Source: Kalaharituber pfeilii (Eukaryota > Ascomycota > Pezizomycetes > Pezizales > Pezizaceae). Taken from it: a stretch of 64,000 bases of DNA. The position numbers and the translations under genes are program-made. This document shows positions 54,457-63,921 of this stretch, piece by piece. Location of the stretch: contig WHUZ01000082.1 in assembly GCA_015179045.1 (NCBI GenBank), positions 218,041 to 282,040 on the forward strand. Reading direction: 5' to 3'. Each line of letters opens with the position of its first letter. Position 1 is the first letter of the stretch. The notes beneath the pieces were generated by a model that was not told where the DNA came from, made no database searches, and was given only the letters and a program-made list of their open reading frames with translations.

Positions 54457-55652
54457 ATGGATACCCAACTTGAACACCAACGCAAACGCCAGATTGCTCT
54501 TGGATTAGTGATAATAGGGTATTTTCAAGCAATACTCCTAAGTGTGAAGTTTGAACTTGAACGGCGTCGCAATGTGTCTACTGTAACTTCTCGTTACCGG
54601 CCTCCAATACCATATGAGCAGTATTCATGGACACTATTATCAAGTGGTTGGAGTGATATTGAATGCAACGAATATCTCCGATTCACACGAGCTGAGATAG
54701 CAGAACTGATTATACACTTGGGACTGGAGAATTTTGTTGATAAGCATCTAAAATCCAGATATGTTGCGACTGGAGAAAAGGCTCTATGCATGTTGCTATA
54801 TCGTCTAGCATCACCTACACGGTACAAAGATATGATGCAGGTAAGCTCCCTGTAACAGCTGTGCCATTGCTCATAGAGACTCAAAGCAGATTTATATAGA
54901 TTTTTGGATGCTCTCGAAGTTATATATCTACGGTTATCAATGGCTTAGTTAGCTACCTTTTTGAACGATATCATGACAAACTCCTTTGGGACTCAGAGCG
55001 GTTGACGGTTGCACAACTTCAGCGCTATGAGGCAGCAATTGAATTAGGAACTCGGGGGGCAGCGGCTCAAGGTATACATGGGATCTGGGGATTTATTGAT
55101 GGGACTGTTCGACCAATAGCACGTCCATCTATAGATCAGCGGGATTATTATTCAGGGCATAAAGGTTACCATGGTATTAAGTACCAGGCTATTGTGACAC
55201 CAGATGGGCTCATTAGTAGCCTATATGGACCTTCTCCGGGACCTGATGGTGACTGGAAGTTGTGGAAAGAGAGTGGTATTGAGGCAAAACTCCGAGAACT
55301 TTTTGCAGATTCACCTGAGATGTTACACCTCTATGGTGATCCTGCATACACGTTAAGTTATGGTATCATGAGCCCCTACAAGGGACACCTTTCGGCGGAT
55401 CAAACAGCATTTAATACACAAATGTCAAGTGCTCGAATTACAGTTGAATGGGGATTTGGTCGTATACTCAGTCAATTCAGCTATGGAGAAAAAAAAAGGT
55501 CACAACAAATCGGCCTATCCCCAGTAGGATCATACTATGCAGTTACTGTCCTACTCACTAACTGTCAAACATGCCTCCGCCAAAAAAACCAGATCAGTGA
55601 ACGATTTAAAAATGTTGTGCACCCCCCCCCACTATGCACATATCTTGCGTGA
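54457..55652 (+). CDS. Harbinger DDE transposase
   Basis: Two exons, 54457-54840 and 54900-55652; the intron starts GTAAGC and ends TATATAG. The first part (MDTQLEHQRKRQ..LENFVDKHLKSRYVATGEKALCMLLYRLA) matches the helical region ahead of the catalytic domain. The core has WGFIDGT (first Asp), LHLYGDPAYTL (second Asp) and ARITVEWGFGR (Glu), with YSGHKGYHGIKYQ between, which is the DDE_4-type pattern. It ends HPPPLCTYLA. The stop follows a run of ten C, so the last residues depend on an error-prone tract. It looks intact and would cut and paste the element with the partner protein. Confidence 0.85.
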
Positions 55653-55733
55653 TGGGACTCTCTGCAACTTCATTCCCTCTGTTGATCTCTTCGCATCTCA
55701 GTTAGTATCTTTAGGATTTCTGACTGTGTGGCT

Positions 55734-56052
55734 TGTTGGAATGGTACATCCGTTGCATTTATGTTGCAGTTTCCTTTAATAGTAATTCACCCCGTTATCA
55801 CTTGTTTCACTTGATTATTTCATGCATATGAACCATGTCTGGCGCTTATAGTGTTTCGGTTATTATTAGCGTTGACTCACACACCTCTCGGTTGGATTAT
55901 GTTTTCCTTTTCTGTCATGGTATTGAAGTCACGTTATATCTCACTTTCTGTGTATATAAGTTGGGCAATTCTGCCACTTCTTAATAGATCAGACTCAACG
56001 GGCTTGCCTTTCATTACAAGCATTTACCAAAAAGACTCCGCTTATTTTGATA
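55734..56052 (+). repeat. 5' LTR of copia 2
   Basis: 319 bp, TGTTGGAATGG to TTTTGATA; the 3' end is TA rather than CA. Confidence 0.92.
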
Positions 56053-56066
56053 GGTTATGAGCCCGG
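56053..56066 (+). other. primer binding site of copia 2
   Basis: GGTTATGAGCCCGG directly after the LTR, the same as in copia 1 and complementary to the initiator-Met tRNA anticodon arm. Confidence 0.7.
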
Positions 56067-56250
56067 CTTGACGCCGTTTCTCGAATTACTGTTCCTACAC
56101 CCTTCAAAAGCAACTCTTTTTCGGTCCCTTACATAGTCTCCTCCACTTACCGCAAAAGTGGCAGAATCAATTGCTCCACCCTCCTCTTCCGCTACAGGCT
56201 CTAGCTCCTCTATTTCTCCACCGAAAGATTTGAAGAAATCATCTTCCAAC

Positions 56251-59200
56251 ATGAGCGACGACTGCAACTACTCATACCGTATCTTCTCCTTCACCAAACT
56301 AGACCCCTCCAACCCCAACTATCAATCGTGGACATCACGTGCGAAAGTGCACCTCAAAGGTGCTCAGGTATGGGAGATCGTATCTGGCGAAGAAAAGAAA
56401 CCAAGTGATGCAAACGAAGCCAAAAAATGGAATAATAAATCAGCCTTCGCGAACTCGTTACTCTCGCAGATGATCGATGATGACCTCGTCTACTTGGTGT
56501 CTGAAACAGATGATGCTCACATAGCCTGGAAAGCTATAGAAGAGCGATTCGACCGCAAAAATGTCACATCTAATCTCTCTTTCCTCCTAGCAGTTCTTAA
56601 CGCCCACAAAGAAGAATCCACGACCATGATCGACCATATACAGCAATACGAAACGCTTTGGCAAAGATTCAATGCTCGGGTCGCTTCAGCGGACGCCTCC
56701 TCAAAGAAATATCTTCAAGGCCTCAAAACTGCATGGGAAGACTCTGTCTTCAAAAGTGTCTTGCTTATCAACTCTCTTCCTCCGTCACAACAGCAACTAA
56801 AAGAAACTCTACTCGCAGTCGCCGAATCCTCAGAATATGCGGATATTCGACAACGCCTGTTAGATGCCGTCTCCTCTACCTCTACAGCTGGTGCTGCGTT
56901 TCCTGCGGCTACGACTACCCCGAAGCCTGCTACCACCAACACCACAGCCTCAAAGGGCAAGAAGAAGAGGAACAACAAGAAGAAGCAACCATCGACTCCG
57001 GCTGGCAAAAATGAATGTTCCTGGTGTAAAAGCAGGGGACTTACTTTTGTCGGACACATCCATACGACCTGTGACGTACTCAAGCAGTACAACCAGTCTC
57101 TTTCTGCACTTAAGGCTGGTACTCCTCGTCCTGGTTTTGCGGGTCTCGCCTCTTCTTCCTCCTCTACTGCTGTTGTTCCGTTCTCCTCCTCCTCCTCAAC
57201 AACTGATATCTTTCCCATCTCATTCTCTCCGGACCAAGGTACTGGTAGAGCAATGATAGCAACAGCTCTTCCTATTGTCGGGACAGCTCTCAAAGCCGAG
57301 GGAACAGATACATACGAGGTATGGCTCCTTGATACCGGCGCATCTCATCACATCACCGCTAACTACCACTACCTAGAGAATCCAGTTCTCAACAGGACAC
57401 CAATAAGAGTTGGTGGAGGTGCTATACTCTATAGTACCCATAGTGGAACAGTGAGGATGAATGTGAAGATGGATGGTCGTGTTCTAGAGCTTTCCTTTGA
57501 TAATGTTCTGTTTATACCTGGTTGGAATGAAGCGTCTTTGATTTCTTGGAATGTTATTGCTGCCTTGGGAAAATTTCGGTTAATTGCGGAAGATGATTGG
57601 ATGGAAGTTAGAAGAAAATCTGATAATGCACTCTGTTTCTCTGCTCGCCAACAACACGGGACTTTTCAAATAAATCCCCTGTCCAAGTTCGGAACTGCAC
57701 TCTCTGCCTCCGTACGTTTTTGGCACGAAGCTCTGGGACATTCCTCTCCTGAAAACTGGTCTAAAGCAAGAGAGAGATACATTGACGGTGACAAACTCCC
57801 CAAACGTCCACCGACATTTTTTTGTGACATGTGTGAAAAATACAACTCACGTCGAATCACACCCAAGCCCTCCACTTCCACCACGTCCGCTCCGTTTGAT
57901 TTAGTTCATACGGATGTAGCTGGTCCTTTCGCGGTTAACTCCCTGTCTGGTTCACTCTATTATCTTTCGTTCATTGATGACTTTTCCAGATATGCTGAAA
58001 TACGCTTCCTGCGGCACAAATCTGATGCCATCACTAGCCTTATTCACCTATGCGAAATAGTCAATCTCAGCACGAAAAGATACCCCCGTCGCATTCGCTC
58101 TGATAGGGGAGGAGAATATGTCAATAATGCATGGAAATCCTATTGCGAAAGTAAAGGGATTATCCTAGAATTTACTGCTGCATACTCTCCAGAATCCAAT
58201 GGTGTGGCTGAGAGATACAACCTCACCTTGACCAACATGGTACGACCCGCACTTGGAGACGCTCCCAAATTTCTCTGGGCAGAAGCCTTTAATTGGGCTA
58301 CTTATACCAGAAATCGCCTTCCTCATACGGTACTTCAAGGGAAAACACCGTACGAAATACTATACAACAAACGACCACAGATCGGACACTTACGTCCCTT
58401 CTTCTCGAAATGCTACGTTCATATACCTCAGGAAACTCGGGGTGCCGGAAGCAAACTGAACGCTAGAGCATTCGAAGGTCACCTTGTGGGATATTTGCCA
58501 AATGTCAATATGTTCCGCATTTACAACCCCTCAGATAAGACAGTCAAAGAATATCGACATGTTCGGTTCGTTCCCATCTCAAACGTCACCGACATCGAAG
58601 CAGGCATACAAAACCTCAATTCTTCGACTGATCCAGCTGTCAAGTTCACTACTCATACTCCTCCTCAGCAATCAATCCCTGGTACCTTCCCCTCCTCTCC
58701 CAAAAGGATCGAAGAAATCGGAACCGGTACAGAGTCCCCACTGTCGTCAATATCTACCCCATCTATTCCACAATTCAGCGCCTCTCCCTCAGCTCAACAG
58801 TCTCCAAACAAACAGTCACCACGTATTACACCTACAGAACCAACGCAGGAAACTGCATGGTTCCATAGGTATGACATGCATTGGCCGACCGCTGTTAAAG
58901 AACGAACTCTCGAGCATGAAGCAGAAAGTCAACTCCTCCTTGAACACACTTCCCGCCAAGATACGCCAGAGCCCTCCTCCTCCACAACGCGCAGATACCC
59001 TGAAAGAGAATCCAGAAACCCTAACCCGGATTACACTGGATTTTCAGGATTCGCCTTTGCTGCCAGAGAGCCTCAAACGTACAAGGAAGCTATGTCAGGA
59101 TATGACTATGCTCAATGGACACAAGCAATTCAAGAAGAACTTCAGTCCATCTTGGATGCAAAAGTATGGGATGAATACGACACCAAGGACTTACCACCAG

Positions 59201-60597
59201 GAAGAAAACCCATCCACTCCAGATGGGTCTTCAAGATTAAACATAGAGCTGATGGATCAATTGAGCGGTATAAGGCGAGACTAGTAGTCAAGGGCTTCAG
59301 CCAACAATATGGAATTGATTATGACGAGACCTTCGCACCAGTAACACGGTATGATTCCCTACGACTCGTCATAGCCCTAGCAGCTAGTCTTAACCTCCTA
59401 CTGGAACAACTTGATATAAAGACAGCGTTTCTGAATGGTAACCTGGACGAAGAGATCTGGATGCTACCACCACCCGGCATCGGTCTTGAAGGAAAAGTAC
59501 TTCGTCTAAAAAAGGCATTATATGGTCTCAAGCAAGCTCCACTGAAATGGTATGAAAAATTAACCTCAGTACTTGCTGACCTAGGGTTCAAACCTCTGCA
59601 CTTCGATCCATGCGTCTTCGTTTTCTTTAATGCCAACCGCAGGACAATTCTTGTGGTATACGTTGACGACCTTACCATCAGTGGTGTCCGAGCTGATTTA
59701 GATCTCTTAATTGAGCATCTTCAAAAGCACTTCACGGTAACAGTGAAGGGACAACTTCAATGGTTACTAGGAATCGAAATTCAACAAAATAGAGAGAGTA
59801 TCACGCTCAGTCAATCCCAGTACATTGAACAAATACTCAAGCGTTTCGGTATGGAATCCTGTCGGCCTGTAACTACCCCTATGGATCCAAAATTAAAGCT
59901 CCAAAAAGCCACTGAAGACGATGAACCTGTTGATACAACATTATACCAACAGAGTATCGGCTCGCTAATGTATTTAGTCACTGGAACCAGACCTGACCTC
60001 GCATACACTGTCTCTTTTCTCTCTCAGTTCTCTTCACGACCCCTAAAGTCTCATCACGAAGCCGTCAAACGCGTACTACGGTACCTGTCTGGAACCCGTC
60101 AATGGAAACTCACCTATCCTCGTGGAAGATCTCTAGTTCTTACTGGTTACGCAGATGCATCTTATGCGTCTTGTTTGGACACTCGTCGCTCCTGGTCGGG
60201 ATACGCGTTTATGCTTGGAGATTGCCTTATTTCCTGGAGATCAGTTAAACAAAACTGTGTCTCAGCATCCACTACGGAATCAGAATATATCGCTCTCTCA
60301 CTTGCTGTACGACAAGCCATCTGGTACAAACATGGTTTCGAAGAACTCAAATTCAAGATACCTATACACCTTTGGGCCGATTCTACCTCCGCCATCGACA
60401 TATCCAACAATCCCATGCATCACCAAAGAACAAAGCACATTGATGTTCACTATCATATCACTCGTGAACACCTAGCAGCTGGAGACTTTACACTCGACTA
60501 CTTCCCTACAGACACCAACCCCGCTGACCTCTGTACAAAGGCTTTGGAACTCGTGAAGCACAATCGTTTTTCTCAACAACTTGGCTGCAACGTCTGA
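56251..60597 (+). CDS. copia 2 Gag-Pol polyprotein
   Basis: The ATG at 56251 (MSDDCNYSYRIFSFTKLD) is the first in a frame that is open upstream from a GTG at 56158; 1448 codons. It has the same domain order as copia 1: Gag, CSWC..H..C with C-x2-C-x9-H-x4-C spacing, protease LLDTGASHH, integrase WHEALGH..FFCDMC with HTDVAG, RSDRGGEY and SPESNGVAERYN, RT with QLDIKTAFLNG and YVDD, and RNase H with STTESEYIAL and WADSTSAIDI. No break is visible. It is a sister lineage of copia 1: RT and RNase H are very similar, while Gag and the Ser/Pro linker differ widely. Confidence 0.95.
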   Translation: MSDDCNYSYRIFSFTKLDPSNPNYQSWTSRAKVHLKGAQVWEIVSGEEKKPSDANEAKKWNNKSAFANSLLSQMIDDDLVYLVSETDDAHIAWKAIEERFDRKNVTSNLSFLLAVLNAHKEESTTMIDHIQQYETLWQRFNARVASADASSKKYLQGLKTAWEDSVFKSVLLINSLPPSQQQLKETLLAVAESSEYADIRQRLLDAVSSTSTAGAAFPAATTTPKPATTNTTASKGKKKRNNKKKQPSTPAGKNECSWCKSRGLTFVGHIHTTCDVLKQYNQSLSALKAGTPRPGFAGLASSSSSTAVVPFSSSSSTTDIFPISFSPDQGTGRAMIATALPIVGTALKAEGTDTYEVWLLDTGASHHITANYHYLENPVLNRTPIRVGGGAILYSTHSGTVRMNVKMDGRVLELSFDNVLFIPGWNEASLISWNVIAALGKFRLIAEDDWMEVRRKSDNALCFSARQQHGTFQINPLSKFGTALSASVRFWHEALGHSSPENWSKARERYIDGDKLPKRPPTFFCDMCEKYNSRRITPKPSTSTTSAPFDLVHTDVAGPFAVNSLSGSLYYLSFIDDFSRYAEIRFLRHKSDAITSLIHLCEIVNLSTKRYPRRIRSDRGGEYVNNAWKSYCESKGIILEFTAAYSPESNGVAERYNLTLTNMVRPALGDAPKFLWAEAFNWATYTRNRLPHTVLQGKTPYEILYNKRPQIGHLRPFFSKCYVHIPQETRGAGSKLNARAFEGHLVGYLPNVNMFRIYNPSDKTVKEYRHVRFVPISNVTDIEAGIQNLNSSTDPAVKFTTHTPPQQSIPGTFPSSPKRIEEIGTGTESPLSSISTPSIPQFSASPSAQQSPNKQSPRITPTEPTQETAWFHRYDMHWPTAVKERTLEHEAESQLLLEHTSRQDTPEPSSSTTRRYPERESRNPNPDYTGFSGFAFAAREPQTYKEAMSGYDYAQWTQAIQEELQSILDAKVWDEYDTKDLPPGRKPIHSRWVFKIKHRADGSIERYKARLVVKGFSQQYGIDYDETFAPVTRYDSLRLVIALAASLNLLLEQLDIKTAFLNGNLDEEIWMLPPPGIGLEGKVLRLKKALYGLKQAPLKWYEKLTSVLADLGFKPLHFDPCVFVFFNANRRTILVVYVDDLTISGVRADLDLLIEHLQKHFTVTVKGQLQWLLGIEIQQNRESITLSQSQYIEQILKRFGMESCRPVTTPMDPKLKLQKATEDDEPVDTTLYQQSIGSLMYLVTGTRPDLAYTVSFLSQFSSRPLKSHHEAVKRVLRYLSGTRQWKLTYPRGRSLVLTGYADASYASCLDTRRSWSGYAFMLGDCLISWRSVKQNCVSASTTESEYIALSLAVRQAIWYKHGFEELKFKIPIHLWADSTSAIDISNNPMHHQRTKHIDVHYHITREHLAAGDFTLDYFPTDTNPADLCTKALELVKHNRFSQQLGCNV

Positions 60598-60604
60598 GAG
60601 AGAG
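60593..60604 (+). other. polypurine tract of copia 2
   Basis: TCTGAGAGAGAG directly before the 3' LTR. It contains the polyprotein stop codon, as in copia 1. Confidence 0.75.
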
Positions 60605-60923
60605 TGTTGGAATGGTACATCCGTTGCATTTATGTTGCAGTTTCCTTTAATAGTAATTCACCCCGTTATCACTTGTTTCACTTGATTATTTCATGCATAT
60701 GAACCATGTCTGGCGCTTATAGTGTTTCGGTTATTATTAGCGTTGACTCACACACCTCTCGGTTGGATTATGTTTTCCTTTTCTGTCATGGTATTGAAGT
60801 CACGTTATATCTCACTTTCTGTGTATATAAGTTGGGCAATTCTGCCACTTCTTAATAGATCAGACTCAACGAGCTTGCCTTTCATTACAAGCATTTACCA
60901 AAAAGACTCCGCTTATTTTGATA
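60605..60923 (+). repeat. 3' LTR of copia 2
   Basis: 319 bp, one base different from the 5' LTR by eye. Confidence 0.92.
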
Positions 60924-62019
60924 TGGCTTTCATCTGATTTATTTCAAGCTCGAGAGATGCTAATCGAGCTTCGGAGGGGGCTGGAGGATTCGGAACAGGA
61001 GCTGAAGGATTCGGAAGAGGAGCTGAAGAAAGCGGAAGAGGAGCCGGAGAAGGCGGAAGAGGAGCCGGAGAAGGCGGAAAAGGAGCTGAAGGATTCGGAG
61101 GTAATACAGATGTATTTGGGACTGGTGTGATACTCGCGCGAAATAGATCAAGTGTTTCTTTCATCATTGATTGAACTGAGTCAAAAAAGGCTGTTGTCTT
61201 AGCGGACTCTGATTCATCTGCCTCCATTTGCTGCCCTCTTGCCCAACCTTGACCAATTCTCCGTCTCTTATCTCTCTTTGCTGCTGTGGATGATGTTGCC
61301 TGAGATGACTCTGTAAGATCCACGACTTGCCGTACAACTTCCTGATAAGTACGCTTCTGTGAGAGAGTCTTTGACAGATTGTCTCTCCTAATAGAAGCTA
61401 TTTCTTTCTCCAATTTCACCTGTGCCTTATCTCCAAACTTTCGCTGCTTCACCTCTGTACGGCGTTCAACTACCTCAATCCAGGCATCAATTGCTTGATC
61501 GAGATCTGTAGATGCAGGAATAGCAACGCCAGACAGTGATTCTCGAGCCGTAAGTTCTGCCTTTCGCTCTATTACAAAACTGTTGACCTTTTTCTTGATT
61601 GCATCCCCCGATTCTATAGAACATGGTGCCATTGTTGATGCAAATAGTGCCCGTATTAATTCCCAATACTCTTTTTCCGATGTACTCTCTAAGTATTGAG
61701 CACTATGCTCCACACAAAGGCGTACAAGTCTTAATTTGATATCCGGTGTATACCGGATGCGTCGTCTCACTCCCGGCTGGCTTGTTGCCGGCACAACTGG
61801 CGAAGCTCTCTGACTCTGAGTCAATTGCGCTTCATGACCATGGGAAGGTTCTGTCACAATTGACTGTTTTTCTGTCGCAGTTGACTGTTCTTGATCACGA
61901 CCCGGTGTTGGACTCCAGTCATAGGATATAGTTGGGGATCGTACTGGTGATGAGGATGAAGATGAAGAAGATGGAGATGGGGATTGAGATAGAGCTCTTG
62001 AAGAGGAGTATGCTTCCAT
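60913..62019 (-). CDS. Harbinger accessory (Myb/SANT-like) protein, 3' end replaced by LTR
   Basis: 368 codons from MEAYSSSRALSQ. A Ser-rich acidic leader is followed by a helical DNA-binding type region (RRIRYTPDIKLRLVRLCVEH through KKKVNSFVIERKAEL..IDAWIEVVERR), then basic coiled segments (KLEKEIASIRRDNLSKTLS, KRDKRRR), Pro-rich short repeats (PSPAPLPPSPAPLP), and a final helix SLELEINQMK. The partner protein of Harbinger elements normally helps nuclear import and DNA binding; that role is inferred. The copia insertion puts AISK and a stop after QMK. Across the empty site the frame would continue about 18 codons to a stop near 55670. Confidence 0.7.
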   Translation of the reverse strand: MEAYSSSRALSQSPSPSSSSSSSSPVRSPTISYDWSPTPGRDQEQSTATEKQSIVTEPSHGHEAQLTQSQRASPVVPATSQPGVRRRIRYTPDIKLRLVRLCVEHSAQYLESTSEKEYWELIRALFASTMAPCSIESGDAIKKKVNSFVIERKAELTARESLSGVAIPASTDLDQAIDAWIEVVERRTEVKQRKFGDKAQVKLEKEIASIRRDNLSKTLSQKRTYQEVVRQVVDLTESSQATSSTAAKRDKRRRIGQGWARGQQMEADESESAKTTAFFDSVQSMMKETLDLFRASITPVPNTSVLPPNPSAPFPPSPAPLPPSPAPLPLSSAPLPNPSAPVPNPPAPSEARLASLELEINQMKAISK

Positions 62020-62212
62020 TACTGAACTTGATGCTATAGAAGCTGTATATCTTTTTTAGCTATGTCTTATAGAAATAATCAAATTTGATCTTGTTCGATT
62101 GTTTGATCTTGTTTGATATGTTTGATTTTTTTTTTATATTACTAGCGTACTCACAGGGTTCCTCACGATAAACTTGCCCTCTTGTGGTTGTTTGTTGTAG
62201 TCCCTTCAGAAA

Positions 62213-62267
62213 TAAGACCGCGCTAACAGAGTGGCCTTAATAAGGCCATTCTATTAGCGCGGTCTTA
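62213..62267. other. 55-bp hairpin in the Harbinger right end
   Basis: Arms TAAGACCGCGCTAA and TTAGCGCGGTCTTA with inner arms AGAGTGGCCTTA and TAAGGCCATTCT (one mismatch) leave almost no loop. It lies about 100 bp inside the right terminus. Confidence 0.75.
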
Positions 62268-62640
62268 ATTCTAGGCCAGGGGCCCATGTCGGTATCTAAC
62301 CAATTCAGCTCCGTTGCTGTCGCAACAAGTCCACAGAATTAAGGCCGGCAGGGTTGCAAAATCCCTCTATTGGGCGCTTAGGAGCATTTCATGTGAGCGG
62401 GAAAAATTACGCGGGTTTCCCACCAAAATTTGCAGTCCTGCTCAGCCTTTGTCAACACCACGTTTCAAGTAGGCGCTGTAGCATCCGAGGCATCATGTAT
62501 CTTGTCATAGCCCGCCGGCGCGGTGTACGAGTAATGTTTTTTTTTGTTTCTTTTTTTAAAAAAAGCGGCATCGCGTGATCCGATGTAGGTACCTTGGCGC
62601 TGCATAATTCCACAGACACATAGGTACAGCCACCATGATG

Positions 62641-62700
62641 TTTTTTTTTTTTTTTTTTTTTTCACGTGACCCCGCATGCAGCTGTTCGCCAAGGCAGGGC
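62641..62700 (-). mobile_element. micro-retroposon, family B, private to the right duplicate
   Basis: 60 bp with ACCATGATG on both sides. The left duplicate has the uninterrupted CTACCACGACGATGAC at about 39427, so the insertion came after the duplication. It starts GCCCTGCC on the minus strand. Confidence 0.92.
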
Positions 62701-63465
62701 TACCATGATGATGACTACGTTTCAGCTTAGGTCTTTCCTCTCACTCATACCGTCGTTGTGCGAGAATATGGTGCTGTGTCTTTCTCCATTGAACACTGAG
62801 AAAGCGAATTGCTACCTTGCCATGACGAATAGCCAACCAAGGATGCGTGATACATGAGAAGGAAAAAAAAAAAACAAGAAAGCTGAACTGCTGCAAAAGT
62901 TAGCTGATAATTCTAGAACGGTGAACTTACATGCTGATAGAGGTCCTGAAAATCCCATCGCCCGTTGAATTTGCCTTCTTCTGCTGTCTTGTTCAGATGA
63001 TCCTTTCCTCAAAGGCAATACATATACGAGCAGACCAAAACATGCCTAACTGAAAAACATCTCAACATGTTACATATGATAACCGCAAAACTTGTAGGGT
63101 AGGATGTAGAGGACCAATAACCTACTACTTGGTCAAGACATCGATATTGGTAATACGATGAAGATTCAGCTAATGTCTTACTTCACCTGTGTTCTGCCCA
63201 TCCACTATTGCTCCATAGCTAGTTCTATAAATTTATGCTAGTAACGATATTGGGAGTCGAGTACCTTGAGATGGGACTATGTATTGTGGTGGTGGAACGA
63301 CGCGGCTGACCTGCTGGAGGAACAGCCACTGGCTGGAGTGGCCCCAGCTGGTCCAGTCAGCAGCCCAATATTCTTTATGTTGTGAGGAGATCATATACCC
63401 CGCGGTTGCCAGTCTATGCAGGGATCAACATTCCTAACAGGACTGCTCAGGCATGCTGCGACATT

Positions 63466-63530
63466 GCCCCTGCCAGGGCGAACAGCTGCAAGCGGAGTTA
63501 CGTAAAATTTTTAAATAAAGAAAAAAACTT
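63466..63530 (+). mobile_element. family B insertion shared by both duplicates
   Basis: Same site and target duplication as 40210-40275, with point changes (CCAGGGCG for CCATGGCG, GCGGAG for GCGGGG). Confidence 0.85.
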
Positions 63531-63921
63531 GCTGCGATATTGCCAAATTGAGATGATTGCGCTCCAGGAATTGGTAGATCGGGCGAGTTGAATATGTCGA
63601 TCATGCTGCACGCACGAGACATTGGACACATTGAGCATGGTTGAGCACGCGCATGAGATCAAGTCATATTGATCGGATTCAGCATTTGAAGCATGTTTCA
63701 GTGGGCACAATGTAAAAAGATCATTCGCCCGGAGCCAACATGTATTTTTTCTTGATGAATATATGATACTTTTCACGGACAAACTGCTCATTCGCGGAAT
63801 TGGGGAGCACAGCTAGCGATTTGCTGTTACAATGTGATGGACAGTTACTGCCGAGGCTGAAGCTTCGCAAGCCACCAACACCATCAAACCAGCCCACACA
63901 GCTGAAAGCAATCCAAAAAGG

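Larger units (their letters stand above)
55734..60923 (+). mobile_element. complete Ty1/copia retrotransposon 2
   Basis: 5190 bp with 319-bp LTRs that differ at one base (G in the left, A in the right, in CAACGGGC / CAACGAGC) and target duplication TGGCT (55729-55733 and 60924-60928). Inserted in the last codons of the Harbinger accessory gene. Confidence 0.95.
54275..62368 (+). mobile_element. PIF/Harbinger transposon, interrupted by copia 2
   Basis: Terminal inverted repeats AGAGGGATTTTGCAACCCTG (54275-54294 and inverse at 62349-62368) with the 3-bp target duplication ATT. The empty site CACAATTGGGCGC is in the left duplicate. It carries a DDE transposase (plus) and a second gene (minus), arranged convergently, the usual Harbinger plan. 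It is about 2.9 kb without the copia. Confidence 0.92.
51186..63921 (+). repeat. duplicated segment, right copy, expanded by insertions
   Basis: Corresponds to 38759-41103 but carries the mariner (51241-54167), the Harbinger with its copia passenger (54275-62368) and a family B copy (62641-62700). Without them it is contiguous and highly similar to the left copy. Homology stops at AAAAAGGTG, where a LINE B insertion begins. Confidence 0.85.
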
